Below are positions 7,552 through 14,296 of a stretch of 60,469 bases of DNA, one piece after another. How positions within the stretch are numbered: position 1 is the stretch's first letter; every line of letters begins with the position of its first letter. The translations under genes and the position numbers were made by a program. The notes below the pieces were generated by a model that ran no database searches, had not been told where the DNA came from, and saw nothing but the letters and a program-made list of their open reading frames with translations. Location: the NCBI GenBank assembly GCA_902624105.1, contig CACNWH010000005.1, positions 1 through 60,469 on the forward strand, read 5' to 3'. The DNA is from an uncultured Prochlorococcus sp. (lineage in GTDB: Bacteria; Cyanobacteriota; Cyanobacteriia; PCC-6307; Cyanobiaceae).

Positions 7552-8306
7552 TATTTTTTTATAGCCATCTGCCAGAAAGGATAATTCTTACTTGATTTTT
7601 CTCGCAATAATTGTAATTTTCTAGAATTTATTTTGACGACTATTCCATCAGTTGGATAGTTAGTAAATAGTTTTTTATCAGCCCATTGCTTCCTAAACAT
7701 TTCGACTTGAGATGTAAAGTTGAGACTTTTATATTCTGTAATAGTAAAGCCTAATTTTTTTAAATAAATTAGAGATTCATGTTGATTTAATCTTCCATTA
7801 ATTATCTGAAAAGAACAAAAACTTAGATGATCGCTTTTAGAATCAGTAGCTGTCATGTAAGCTGCTGCCTGACGTTGTGAAAAAGTTGGTATTTCATATT
7901 CTGAAGCAGCAAAGAGTTCTCCCCTAACTTGGAATAAACCTTTAATTGCAATTTGTTTTGGTACATCAGAAATCTTTTTTATTTTATTTGTTATGTCTCT
8001 ACCCTTTCGACTTATAGCCTTAACTAATGCACCATCAATGTATTGAATAGCGATTGCGCAACCATCAATTTTGGGTTCAATAATTAATCTTGTATTTGGA
8101 AGTAATCCTTCAATAAATTCTTCAATGCGATCTTTAGGAAGTGAAGGTAATTGTAAGAATGATTTTTTAGTAAAGTAGTTAGCTCTCGGCTTGACTCTAT
8201 ATAAATTTGCCTCTAATTTATCAAATTGAGCATTACTGATTAATGGAGCCCCCATCCTATAATTATATTCATACCATTCAATTCGTTCTTCTAAGTAAGT
8301 ACTCAT
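7551..8306 (-). CDS. Stand-alone NAD+-dependent DNA ligase adenylation domain
   Basis: This is a 251-residue protein matching the N-terminal part of LigA. A short Ia-like start (ERIEWYEYNYRMGAPLIS, the NAD/NMN-binding subdomain pattern) is followed by the nucleotidyltransferase domain. The active-site lysine motif K-I-D-G is in LIIEPKIDGCAIAI (~residue 98), and further motifs are V-R-G-E-L-F and P-T-D-G-I-V-V-K-I. Bacterial LigA is ~670 residues with OB, zinc, HhH and BRCT domains, all absent here. It could be a minimal RNA/DNA-end adenylating enzyme or a ligase of phage origin. A good Shine-Dalgarno sequence (AAAGGAAA) precedes the ATG. Confidence 0.82.
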   Translation of the reverse strand: MSTYLEERIEWYEYNYRMGAPLISNAQFDKLEANLYRVKPRANYFTKKSFLQLPSLPKDRIEEFIEGLLPNTRLIIEPKIDGCAIAIQYIDGALVKAISRKGRDITNKIKKISDVPKQIAIKGLFQVRGELFAASEYEIPTFSQRQAAAYMTATDSKSDHLSFCSFQIINGRLNQHESLIYLKKLGFTITEYKSLNFTSQVEMFRKQWADKKLFTNYPTDGIVVKINSRKLQLLREKSSKNYPFWQMAIKK

Positions 8307-8387
8307 AATATTTTATTTCCTTTTGATCTGCTTATTCTTATTATTTTAGATTAACTATCAATAACTATTTATAAGAAATGCAAATAG

Positions 8388-8590
8388 TTATAATTTTATT
8401 TGATTTTCTTTTTCCCAAATTCTAGCAATTTCTCTTAGTAAAGTTTTTACTTCTATATCTGAAGCTCCAGAGTCTTCTTGGAAATTAGTACAAATTTATT
8501 TAATCTCCTCATAGGCCTGCTCAAGTAGTGTTGTTTTTTGATCTGGATTTGTCCTCTTAATAAGGGATGAATATCCTCCTGTAATAGATC
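8388..8590 (-). pseudogene. Small gene remnant with an internal stop
   Basis: One continuous minus-strand frame reads SSLIKRTNPDQKTTLLEQAY then E-E-I-K-stop (TAA), and continues in the same frame through CTNFQEDSGASDIEVKTLLR to a second TAA at 8388-8390. No start codon follows the AGGAGG at ~8572. It looks like a decayed ~65-residue gene. Confidence 0.35.
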
Positions 8591-8635
8591 AGTTTTCAAA
8601 CAGTATCACTACATCTTCAACAACTATGTAGTTAA

Positions 8636-8782
8636 TCATCTTGAAGTTTTCGTATATAAATTCTTAGTATTGCCCTTATCTGCTGTAAACATTGCTGCTA
8701 ATATTACTCCAACTAAAAAAGCAAAAACCATTGTAATTCCTACTACTTCAGACATACCACTAGGTAGGTAGTTAAAAAACAT
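8636..8782 (-). CDS. 48-residue membrane microprotein
   Basis: ATG to TGA encodes 48 residues: a polar start (MFFNYLPSGMSEVV), one transmembrane helix (about residues 12-34) and a basic tail. It is probably a small inner- or thylakoid-membrane protein. No family is recognised, but length and composition fit a real gene. Confidence 0.5.
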   Translation of the reverse strand: MFFNYLPSGMSEVVGITMVFAFLVGVILAAMFTADKGNTKNLYTKTSR

Positions 8783-9133
8783 AATTTAATCAATAGGATT
8801 GAGTTCTTATTTCAAACGTAGCAATAAGTTAAAACTCAAACATTAATATCGTCTTCATTAATAGTATTTCCTGATAATCATTCCGATTCTCCTTTTCTTA
8901 CCTTATGTATTTTTAGATCAGCTAATGAAGAATAGATTAAGACATTACCTTGTATGTATCTAATATTTGACTCTCTATTCACTAAAATTTTGGAAATAAG
9001 AGGAGAAAATAAGTTGTTTTATGAGTTCTATTTTGTTATTTCATCCCCACATATAAAAAATCTTAATCCAGAGATAAATTAAACTCTTTCAGAAGTTTCT
9101 TTTTAGATTAATTATTACATAATTATTTTTTAT
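8783..9133. other. 350-bp spacer with no visible gene
   Basis: I see no coding frame, structured RNA or strong hairpin here. A further loose match to the intergenic repeat (TTTTAGATCAGCT) lies near 8910-8922. Confidence 0.4.
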
Positions 9134-9454
9134 ATGGCTTTTTATCACGTGCATGGTTTGATTCCTAATGAGATCTCTCAGTCTGAGGGCTATAAAGCAT
9201 TTGAACAATATATTTCTTCTGGTGCACCCAAGGATAATTTTGATGGATTTGAACTGGTAGGTAGATTTCATGCCCCTGAAACGGGAGAGGTTTTTGTTAT
9301 TCTCAAGGCCGATAATCATTTAGCAATATCAGAACACTTCGGTATCTGGAGAGAGAAATTCGGTGTCGAATGGAAGATTACAGCAGTTTTAAATGATGAT
9401 GAAGTTATCCAAAGAAATAAGCAGGTTGCTGATGCAGAAGCAGCAATGAGCTGA
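9134..9454 (+). CDS. DUF3303 family protein
   Basis: This is a 106-residue protein of the DUF3303 type found in marine picocyanobacteria. It starts MAFYHVHGLIPNEISQSEGY and has a compact alpha/beta (ferredoxin-like) pattern with F-E-L-V-G-R-F-H-A-P-E-T-G-E-V-F-V-I. The function is unknown. A clear intrinsic terminator follows at 9484-9505, just before the DUF3764-like gene. Confidence 0.75.
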   Translation: MAFYHVHGLIPNEISQSEGYKAFEQYISSGAPKDNFDGFELVGRFHAPETGEVFVILKADNHLAISEHFGIWREKFGVEWKITAVLNDDEVIQRNKQVADAEAAMS

Positions 9455-9483
9455 TTTGGTTGATTGACAGTTGATCTAGAATT

Positions 9484-9505
9484 AGGAGCAAATAGCTCCT
9501 TTTTT
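9484..9505 (+). terminator. Intrinsic terminator abutting the next ATG
   Basis: AGGAGC, loop AAATA, GCTCCT, then six T, and the ATG of the next gene at 9506. It closes the DUF3303 gene, but it also occupies the whole leader of the downstream gene, and its 5' arm contains an AGGAG that could be a sequestered ribosome binding site. Confidence 0.8.
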
Positions 9506-9799
9506 ATGTCTTGTTCTGTTACCTCAGTTTTCACTTTTAAAATTGAAAGTTCCTTCGATGAATGGGTCGCAATATTTGATAGTGAAGAGGCTGAAAAAAG
9601 ACATGCTGAATATGATATCAAGCCACTTTACAGAGGAGTAAGTAAGGAAGATTCTCAAAAAGTTATAGTTATTCATCAGGCTCCCGAAGGTAATGTACAG
9701 AAGTTTGTTGAAGCAAATGGTGACTGGATGGCAACTCATAGGGTCGACCTCTCAACGATGAATGAAACTTCCTGGACTTCCTCATTAAATGAAGGATAA
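9506..9799 (+). CDS. DUF3764-like family protein
   Basis: This is a ~97-residue protein. The sequence SVFTFKIESSFDEWVAIFDS followed by K-P-L-Y-R-G and V-I-V-I-H-Q-A-P resembles DUF3764, small ferredoxin-like-fold proteins of unknown role. The frame is open back to a TTG at 9464, but that extension would translate the terminator, so I take the ATG at 9506. It neighbours the DUF3303 gene, and both have similar alpha/beta patterns. Confidence 0.7.
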   Translation: MSCSVTSVFTFKIESSFDEWVAIFDSEEAEKRHAEYDIKPLYRGVSKEDSQKVIVIHQAPEGNVQKFVEANGDWMATHRVDLSTMNETSWTSSLNEG

Positions 9800-9887
9800 G
9801 TGTTGTGATTAATCAGCTGTAAACTTTTTTATTAGAAATTTTGATTGATTGAATAATACAAAAATACTTCTTGCAGACCTTTATTTT

Positions 9888-10048
9888 ATTTGGCAATATA
9901 GGTAACCGACTCTATAAATTTTGGAGCATCAAAAAGATGTATCCATTAATGGCCAGATAGAACTGAAGGATTTGAGATCTGGGATTTTTTAAAATAATTT
10001 TCTTTCGGTTCAGCTGTTAAAAAATTCTTACACACATATTTTTAGACA
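9888..10048 (+). promoter_or_regulatory. Conserved leader of the SIMPL gene, copy 1
   Basis: This stretch is matched by the reverse complement of 21497-21665, upstream of the second SIMPL gene. Shared blocks include TTGGCAATAT, TAACCGACTC, ATTAATGGCCA (one difference) and TTTCGGTTCAGCTGTTAAA. Conservation of a non-coding leader between paralogues suggests promoter, operator or leader-RNA function. Confidence 0.5.
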
Positions 10049-10831
10049 ATGAAAATCATTAAAAATCTCAGGTCGCTTCCTGGCGATTCTCTGAAAGTTA
10101 TTCGCCGTACCCCGCCACTTGTCTTCGCAATGGCAGTTTTATCTCTTGGAGGATTTATAGGTGCTTCCACTGTCCTTGTGAGAGGGTTCAGGATGGTTGA
10201 AAATACGATAACTGTTACGGGTGCAAGTACTGAAAGTTTTGAAAGTGATATGGCAAAATGGTCTGTCCAGGTTAGGGCTTCAGGGAAGACACAGATTGAT
10301 TCATTCAACAAACATAAACAGTCCATGAAAACCACAATGGACTTTTTGAAAGCAAATGGAATTGTGGATGATTTTAAGCAGGAAGTTTACATTGGACCTG
10401 CGAGTATAAATGAACGTACAACAAAGAATCCAAAAACAAATGAAATCATAAGAACTGAATGGATCACCTACCAGAATATTGAGATTCAAAGCAATGATGT
10501 CTATAGGATTCAGGAGACCCATAGCAAGATAACGGAGCTTTTAGGTAAAGGGGTAAGAGTTAGTCCGAGCTCACCACAATTTACTTATTCGCGACTTGCA
10601 GATAAGAGAGTTGATATGCTCGCAAAAGCTGCGAAGGATGCTCGAGTAAGAGCCGAAGCTATTGCTTTTCAGGCAGGATCTGAAGTAGGTGGTGTTAAGA
10701 AAGTTAACACCGGGGTTTTCCAGATCACAGTTCCAAACTCAACTAGAGTTAGCAGCTGGGGTTCTTACGATACCACAACTATAAAGAAAGATATAACAGC
10801 TGTTATGGGAGTAACTTTTGCAGTTAAGTGA
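10049..10831 (+). CDS. SIMPL-domain membrane-anchored protein, copy 1
   Basis: This is a 260-residue protein. A basic N-terminus (through R-R-T-P-P-L) precedes one transmembrane helix (~25-45), then a periplasmic SIMPL (DUF541) domain beginning ITVTGASTESFESDMAKWSV. SIMPL proteins are envelope proteins often linked to stress tolerance; their activity is not settled. The C-terminal half has the usual K-A-A-K-D-A-R-x-R-A-E-A-I-A helix. The gene converges on a 31/63-residue gene pair. A second copy, about 89% identical in protein (29 differences by my count), lies inverted at 20714-21496. Confidence 0.88.
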   Translation: MKIIKNLRSLPGDSLKVIRRTPPLVFAMAVLSLGGFIGASTVLVRGFRMVENTITVTGASTESFESDMAKWSVQVRASGKTQIDSFNKHKQSMKTTMDFLKANGIVDDFKQEVYIGPASINERTTKNPKTNEIIRTEWITYQNIEIQSNDVYRIQETHSKITELLGKGVRVSPSSPQFTYSRLADKRVDMLAKAAKDARVRAEAIAFQAGSEVGGVKKVNTGVFQITVPNSTRVSSWGSYDTTTIKKDITAVMGVTFAVK

Positions 10832-10835
10832 TGTG

Positions 10836-10931
10836 CTAGAAAGTCTTCTTTTTGCCCTTAAGAATCATTAATAAAGGCAAACCAATAAGCATAAGACTTC
10901 CATCAATTAACAAAAAAGTATTGAGATTCAT
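10836..10931 (-). CDS. 31-residue membrane microprotein, copy 1
   Basis: ATG to TAG encodes one hydrophobic helix and a basic tail (K-G-K-K-K-T-F). It starts inside the stop of the 63-residue gene (ATGA overlap). The copy at 20613-20708 has the same length, the same overlap and nearly the same protein despite many third-position changes, which supports real coding. Function unknown. Confidence 0.7.
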   Translation of the reverse strand: MNLNTFLLIDGSLMLIGLPLLMILKGKKKTF

Positions 10932-11119
10932 TTATACATTCCTCCTGGGTTATCCCAATTTAGGGGTATCCCTTTTTTTACGTCGTCTTTTTTCATATCA
11001 TCCATCTCTTTTCTAATTTTATTATAGAGAGCTAACTCTTCAGGATTATTAGAACCAAGACCATATCCCATTGTCGCAGCAAGATAAATCCTATGAATTC
11101 TGTATGAACTTAAAGCCAT
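10928..11119 (-). CDS. 63-residue conserved small protein, copy 1
   Basis: This protein has the motif YRIHRIYLAATMGYGLGS near the N-terminus and a charged amphipathic tail with D-D-V-K-K-G-I-P-L. It is closely related to 20425-20616. The N-terminal segment could be a short membrane-associated helix. It is coupled to the 31-residue microprotein by a four-base overlap. Family and function are unknown to me. Confidence 0.7.
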   Translation of the reverse strand: MALSSYRIHRIYLAATMGYGLGSNNPEELALYNKIRKEMDDMKKDDVKKGIPLNWDNPGGMYK

Positions 11120-11564
11120 TTGGAAATGATAATAATTAGGATTTAAAAACGAAAAAGAAAAGCAATTTTAGGTTAATAGATCTTTACCTCTACAAGAAAG
11201 TTATTTGAAGATAATCAAATCTGGACACCAATTGAAATAAATAAAAGAGGTGAAGAAATACCCTTATAGGGTAATGTCCAAAAGTTTAAATATTAAGATG
11301 ACTTTCTAAATTCTTTAAAAGCTTTTAGCAGTCAATTTCTGGCTATGCCCTCTTTATATATTGAACTGACTGTATATGACCACTCAATGTCTGCTCTTGA
11401 TTGTATTTATGCATTTAGGAATAAAAAATCGGGAACAAATCGAGAATAAATCTGGAACAAAAAAGTTATTATTTTTTTCATAGAATTTTTCCATGTTGAA
11501 GAAATATTTTCTCAAACTAGACAAATATGCTCTTTACGAGAAAATTAAAAAAAAATAAACTTTT
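11120..11564. other. 445-bp spacer
   Basis: I see no gene. A short run of GGAACAAA-like units (around 11428-11460) lies ~105 bp before the prepilin gene and could be a regulatory region. Nothing further can be supported. Confidence 0.35.
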
Positions 11565-12341
11565 ATGAGTATTAAAAGATTTTTTAAGAAATATTTTTTT
11601 GTAAAAATAAAAGAGGAAGGATTCTCTTTTATTGAAATTATTTTAGTCATAATGGTTATTTCAATAATTACAAAAATTTCTTTTCCATTTTTTAATTTAA
11701 GTAAGAATAAGGTGAAACAAAAAGAAGCAACTTTAATAATTAATTCACTAATTAAAGCCGCAAAAGCTAATTATGCTATTAATGCTTATTTGCCTGAAGA
11801 TATTAAAGATATAAGCAAATTTGTATCTATAAAGCAATGTAAAAATAATGAAAACGATTTGAATAAAAATTCAATGTGCTATGCAAATAATAGTGATAAT
11901 AATTTTTACTCATCTTCTGGAGAATTTAAAATTGAATTTAGAAATTCAAATTCTTCCAAATTTCATAAAACATTTCAAGCCAGAGCGATCCCAATTGGTG
12001 ATATTTTTAAGAACCAAGGCAGTAGCGTGGTTGGTTGCTTTAATCCTTTAAGCGGAATCTCTTTCATAAAAGAATATTCTGTATTCAATACAGGAGCTCA
12101 ACCTTTTAATTCTTGTCTTACTGCCGAAGAAGAAAGACTCGCTGAAGAAGCAAGACTAGCCGAAGAAGAAAGACTCGCTGAAGACGCAAGACTAGCCGAA
12201 GAAGAAAGACTCGCTGAGGAAGCAAGACTCGCTGAGGAAGCAAGACTAGCCGAGGAAGAAAGACTCGCTGAAGAAGTAAAACCAAAGTGTTTACGTTGGA
12301 GCACAAGGCCTCCATTTTATTGTATGGTTTCTCAAAAATAA
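11565..12341 (+). CDS. Type IV prepilin-like protein with a charged repeat tail
   Basis: This is a 258-residue protein. A basic leader (residues 1-19) precedes the prepilin peptidase site G-F-S-F-I-E, with Glu at +5, followed by the hydrophobic helix IILVIMVISIITKIS. It is therefore a class III signal protein destined for a type IV pilus or competence pseudopilus. The globular part has paired cysteines. Residues ~187-237 are a run of R-L-A-E-E/D repeats, likely one long charged helix, followed by a cysteine-containing C-terminus. The repeat tail is not typical of pilins. It converges on a beta-barrel protein gene 10 bp away. Confidence 0.8.
   Translation: MSIKRFFKKYFFVKIKEEGFSFIEIILVIMVISIITKISFPFFNLSKNKVKQKEATLIINSLIKAAKANYAINAYLPEDIKDISKFVSIKQCKNNENDLNKNSMCYANNSDNNFYSSSGEFKIEFRNSNSSKFHKTFQARAIPIGDIFKNQGSSVVGCFNPLSGISFIKEYSVFNTGAQPFNSCLTAEEERLAEEARLAEEERLAEDARLAEEERLAEEARLAEEARLAEEERLAEEVKPKCLRWSTRPPFYCMVSQK
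12122..12273 (+). repeat. Tandem in-frame repeat in the prepilin gene
   Basis: About eight units of 18 bp (GAAGAAGCAAGACTCGCT-like) encode E-E-A/E-R-L-A. Units differ mainly at synonymous or Ala/Glu positions, and adjacent identical units suggest slippage expansion. The repeat also opens long antisense frames that I regard as artefacts. Confidence 0.85.
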
Positions 12342-12351
12342 TACAAATCAA

Positions 12352-13284
12352 TCAAAAATATTTTCTTAATCCGATTTGTATACCCTCTGAATCAAAACCT
12401 TTTTTTGCTTCATATGTATAAGGAGTACCGATTCCATCACTTGTGATGTGCGAATTTGCATTTCTTATAAAGCCCTCTAAAAATACAATAGTTGATTCAG
12501 ATGCATTAATACCCATACCAGCTTTCAATTGATTTGCAAATACTTGTCGACAATAGGCTGGAATAAAAGGAGCTGAATCTTGGCTACTATTTACTAAACC
12601 AATTCCAATACCAATAAATGGAGTTAATTTTTTATTCTTCAAGAAATCAAAATAAGTGTTTAAAAAATAAAAATCTTTATGTAATTTACCTCTATTAGGA
12701 TCAAAGTTAATAATGCTTCCATCAAAGTATGTGAGATATTGATCCAATCTCCCATTCTCTCTAGCATAAGAAATTTCTATTCTAAATCTACCAAGGTTTC
12801 TACCTAAACCAAATTCAATAGAACTACCATTATTTGTATAACGATCATCCCATATGGCTTTATTTGTTGAAACATCAAACACATCATAATTCTTAAGATC
12901 TGAATAGCCACCAGAAAGATTTATATAAAATTTATTTTTAGCTTTATCTTTATTTGATATTTCTCTTGAGAAATTTTTATTTTGTATTCCTTGCTTTTTA
13001 AAAGTTGTAGATAAACTTACTTGATCTTTATAGGTAGTTTCATTTTTATTTTGAGAAGACTTATTTTTTTGATAATTAAAGTTTTTTAATTCATAAGCTT
13101 TTTGCTTATATGATAATTTTAATTCTGATTCTTTAATATCTTTTTTTGAAAAATTGTAACCTGATACAGATAATATGCAAAATAAAAATAAGTAATAAAT
13201 TGACATATTTTTTCTATAAAATTTATTTAAATTCATATATGAGTGATATTTCACTACTGAATTAGAACAACACTTTTTGAGCAA
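12352..13284 (-). CDS. Predicted outer-membrane beta-barrel protein
   Basis: The frame is 310 codons. The first in-frame ATG is unlikely to be the start; the ATG giving M-S-I-Y-Y-L-F-L-F-C (codon 27) gives a good signal peptide. A charged linker (~residues 45-120) is followed by alternating hydrophobic strands (FYINLSGGYSDL, SSIEFGLGRNLGRFRIEISY, LTPFIGIGIGL) and a C-terminal aromatic (G-L-R-K-Y-F), the usual mark of a barrel inserted by Bam. It could be an OmpW/OprF-like small barrel; the ligand is unknown. Confidence 0.65.
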   Translation of the reverse strand: MLKKCCSNSVVKYHSYMNLNKFYRKNMSIYYLFLFCILSVSGYNFSKKDIKESELKLSYKQKAYELKNFNYQKNKSSQNKNETTYKDQVSLSTTFKKQGIQNKNFSREISNKDKAKNKFYINLSGGYSDLKNYDVFDVSTNKAIWDDRYTNNGSSIEFGLGRNLGRFRIEISYARENGRLDQYLTYFDGSIINFDPNRGKLHKDFYFLNTYFDFLKNKKLTPFIGIGIGLVNSSQDSAPFIPAYCRQVFANQLKAGMGINASESTIVFLEGFIRNANSHITSDGIGTPYTYEAKKGFDSEGIQIGLRKYF

Positions 13285-13410
13285 GTCAATTTAACTTTAT
13301 ATAAAAAATATTTTTAGTAATTATTAACTATTAGAACTAAATTAGAAATTTTAAGGTAAGCAGTCTAACTAACGATTAGATTTTAAAATTTGTGGAGAAT
13401 CTATGAGAAA

Positions 13411-13527
13411 TTAAAAAATATTAGCAAAAACGATATTAATTCTTCTGAAATTTATGATGTAAACAAATCTTGCTTGAACTGATAGGATTAATCCAAATAA
13501 AAGAGTTAAAATTAATAAGCGTTTCAT
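13411..13527 (-). CDS. Short secreted peptide or gene remnant
   Basis: The frame has 38 codons with a clean signal peptide (MKRLLILTLLFGLILSVQA) and then only ~19 residues. It may be a truncated secreted protein. It lies downstream of, and on the same strand as, the 124-residue secreted protein. Confidence 0.35.
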   Translation of the reverse strand: MKRLLILTLLFGLILSVQARFVYIINFRRINIVFANIF

Positions 13528-13551
13528 TTCGCTATTCTCCCACTATTGTCG

Positions 13552-13926
13552 CTATCTTACCCAACCATCTTTAGTACATTTTCCATATCCAAAATCTATT
13601 GAACTATATCGAAGTGATGAAGGCTTAGGGTTAGCTTTATTTACAGCTTGTATATGTTCCTCTGAACAGTAGTAACTTTCTCCAACTTTGATAATATCTT
13701 TATTAATTATTTTTGCTTTTGTACTTGTCTTCATAAAACACCACTTACCAGATTCACCTCCATAAATATCACATTTAGGTTCATAAGCATTAGTGAAATA
13801 ATAAAAAGTTTTATCAGCATCAATTATCCCTGATAGAGAGAAAGGAGGTTTTTCAGTTGTATAAATCGTATATTTTTCAGCAAATACAGGACTGACAAAT
13901 AACAACAATAAAAAAAAATGTTTCAT
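13552..13926 (-). CDS. Small secreted cysteine-containing protein
   Basis: I take the ATG at 13926 (M-K-H-F-F-L-L-L-L-F) as the start; the frame also opens at a GTG three codons earlier. A signal peptide ends near V-F-A. The mature part is ~105 residues with four cysteines (C-D-I-Y-G, W-C-F, Y-C-S, K-C-T), probably disulphide-bonded. The function is unknown. The start overlaps the stop of an upstream fragment (TAATG). Confidence 0.6.
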   Translation of the reverse strand: MKHFFLLLLFVSPVFAEKYTIYTTEKPPFSLSGIIDADKTFYYFTNAYEPKCDIYGGESGKWCFMKTSTKAKIINKDIIKVGESYYCSEEHIQAVNKANPKPSSLRYSSIDFGYGKCTKDGWVR

Positions 13927-14040
13927 TAATACCACTTTTTATTAGTTGGCAGCCAATCATCCCTTAAATAATAGTTCCAATCAGATTTCGCTTCATCGAA
14001 AGTTAGCAAAAGTTCCTTTTTTAGTAAAGGAGGTTCACTT
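13926..14040 (-). pseudogene. 3' remnant of a small gene
   Basis: The frame encodes ELLLTFDEAKSDWNYYLRDD and ends W-Y-stop at 13926-13928, overlapping the next ATG. There is no plausible start codon upstream. It looks like the tail of a gene that lost its 5' end near the element boundary. Confidence 0.3.
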
Positions 14041-14074
14041 TCTCTAGAAATTAGTATTCAAGAGTATTAAGCAT

Positions 14075-14100
14075 AAAAAAAAGAGACTTTATGAAGTCTC
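14075..14100 (-). terminator. Strong terminator, originally of tRNA-Thr
   Basis: The minus strand reads GAGACTT, loop CATA, AAGTCTC, then eight T. The only minus-strand RNA feature upstream is the displaced tRNA-Thr 3' piece at 14139-14183. This is most simply the native terminator of tRNA-Thr, cut off from its gene by the 31-kb insertion. Confidence 0.75.
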
Positions 14101-14138
14101 CTGATTCCTTTTGGCGGTTCACTTTCTCAAAAGTCAAG

Positions 14139-14183
14139 TGCCCTCGTCGGGACTTGAACCCGAGACCTCACCCTTACCAAGGG
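14139..14183 (-). repeat. Distal attachment site: tRNA-Thr 3' duplicate
   Basis: 45 bp identical to 45432-45476, the anticodon-loop-to-3'-end part of tRNA-Thr(GGU). It breaks off at the anticodon stem, so no tRNA is made. It marks the far end of the integrative element. Confidence 0.93.
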
Positions 14184-14250
14184 AAGAATCTACTTTATTA
14201 AAGCAAGTTTTTGCAGTAGTTTAAAGAGCAAGATATCTTATATATTACTT

Positions 14251-14272
14251 AATTAGTGCAAAAATTAGTGCA
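14251..14272 (+). other. Paired 9-bp sites, left end of large element
   Basis: Two copies of ATTAGTGCA, 12 bp apart start to start, lie 67 bp inside the left 45-bp repeat. A nearly identical pair lies at 45315-45336 in the same orientation. They are candidate arm-type recombinase or excisionase binding sites, or an operator shared by the two flanking genes. Confidence 0.75.
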
Positions 14273-14296
14273 TAATAAGGTTAATTAGTTTGATAT

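Noticed and set aside
9464-9505. TTG start for the DUF3764-like gene
   Set aside because: The extension would translate the intrinsic terminator of the previous gene; ATG 9506 fits the family start.
12122-12273. Possible CRISPR array
   Set aside because: Units are contiguous, in frame and without unique spacers; there are no cas genes in the window.
12098-12351. Antisense frames of 68 and 77 codons across the prepilin repeat
   Set aside because: They arise from the 18-bp repeat (runs of Ser-Ala-Leu or Leu-Arg) and overlap a well-supported gene.
14139-14183. Functional second tRNA-Thr
   Set aside because: Only the 3' 45 bases are present; the sequence diverges at the anticodon stem.
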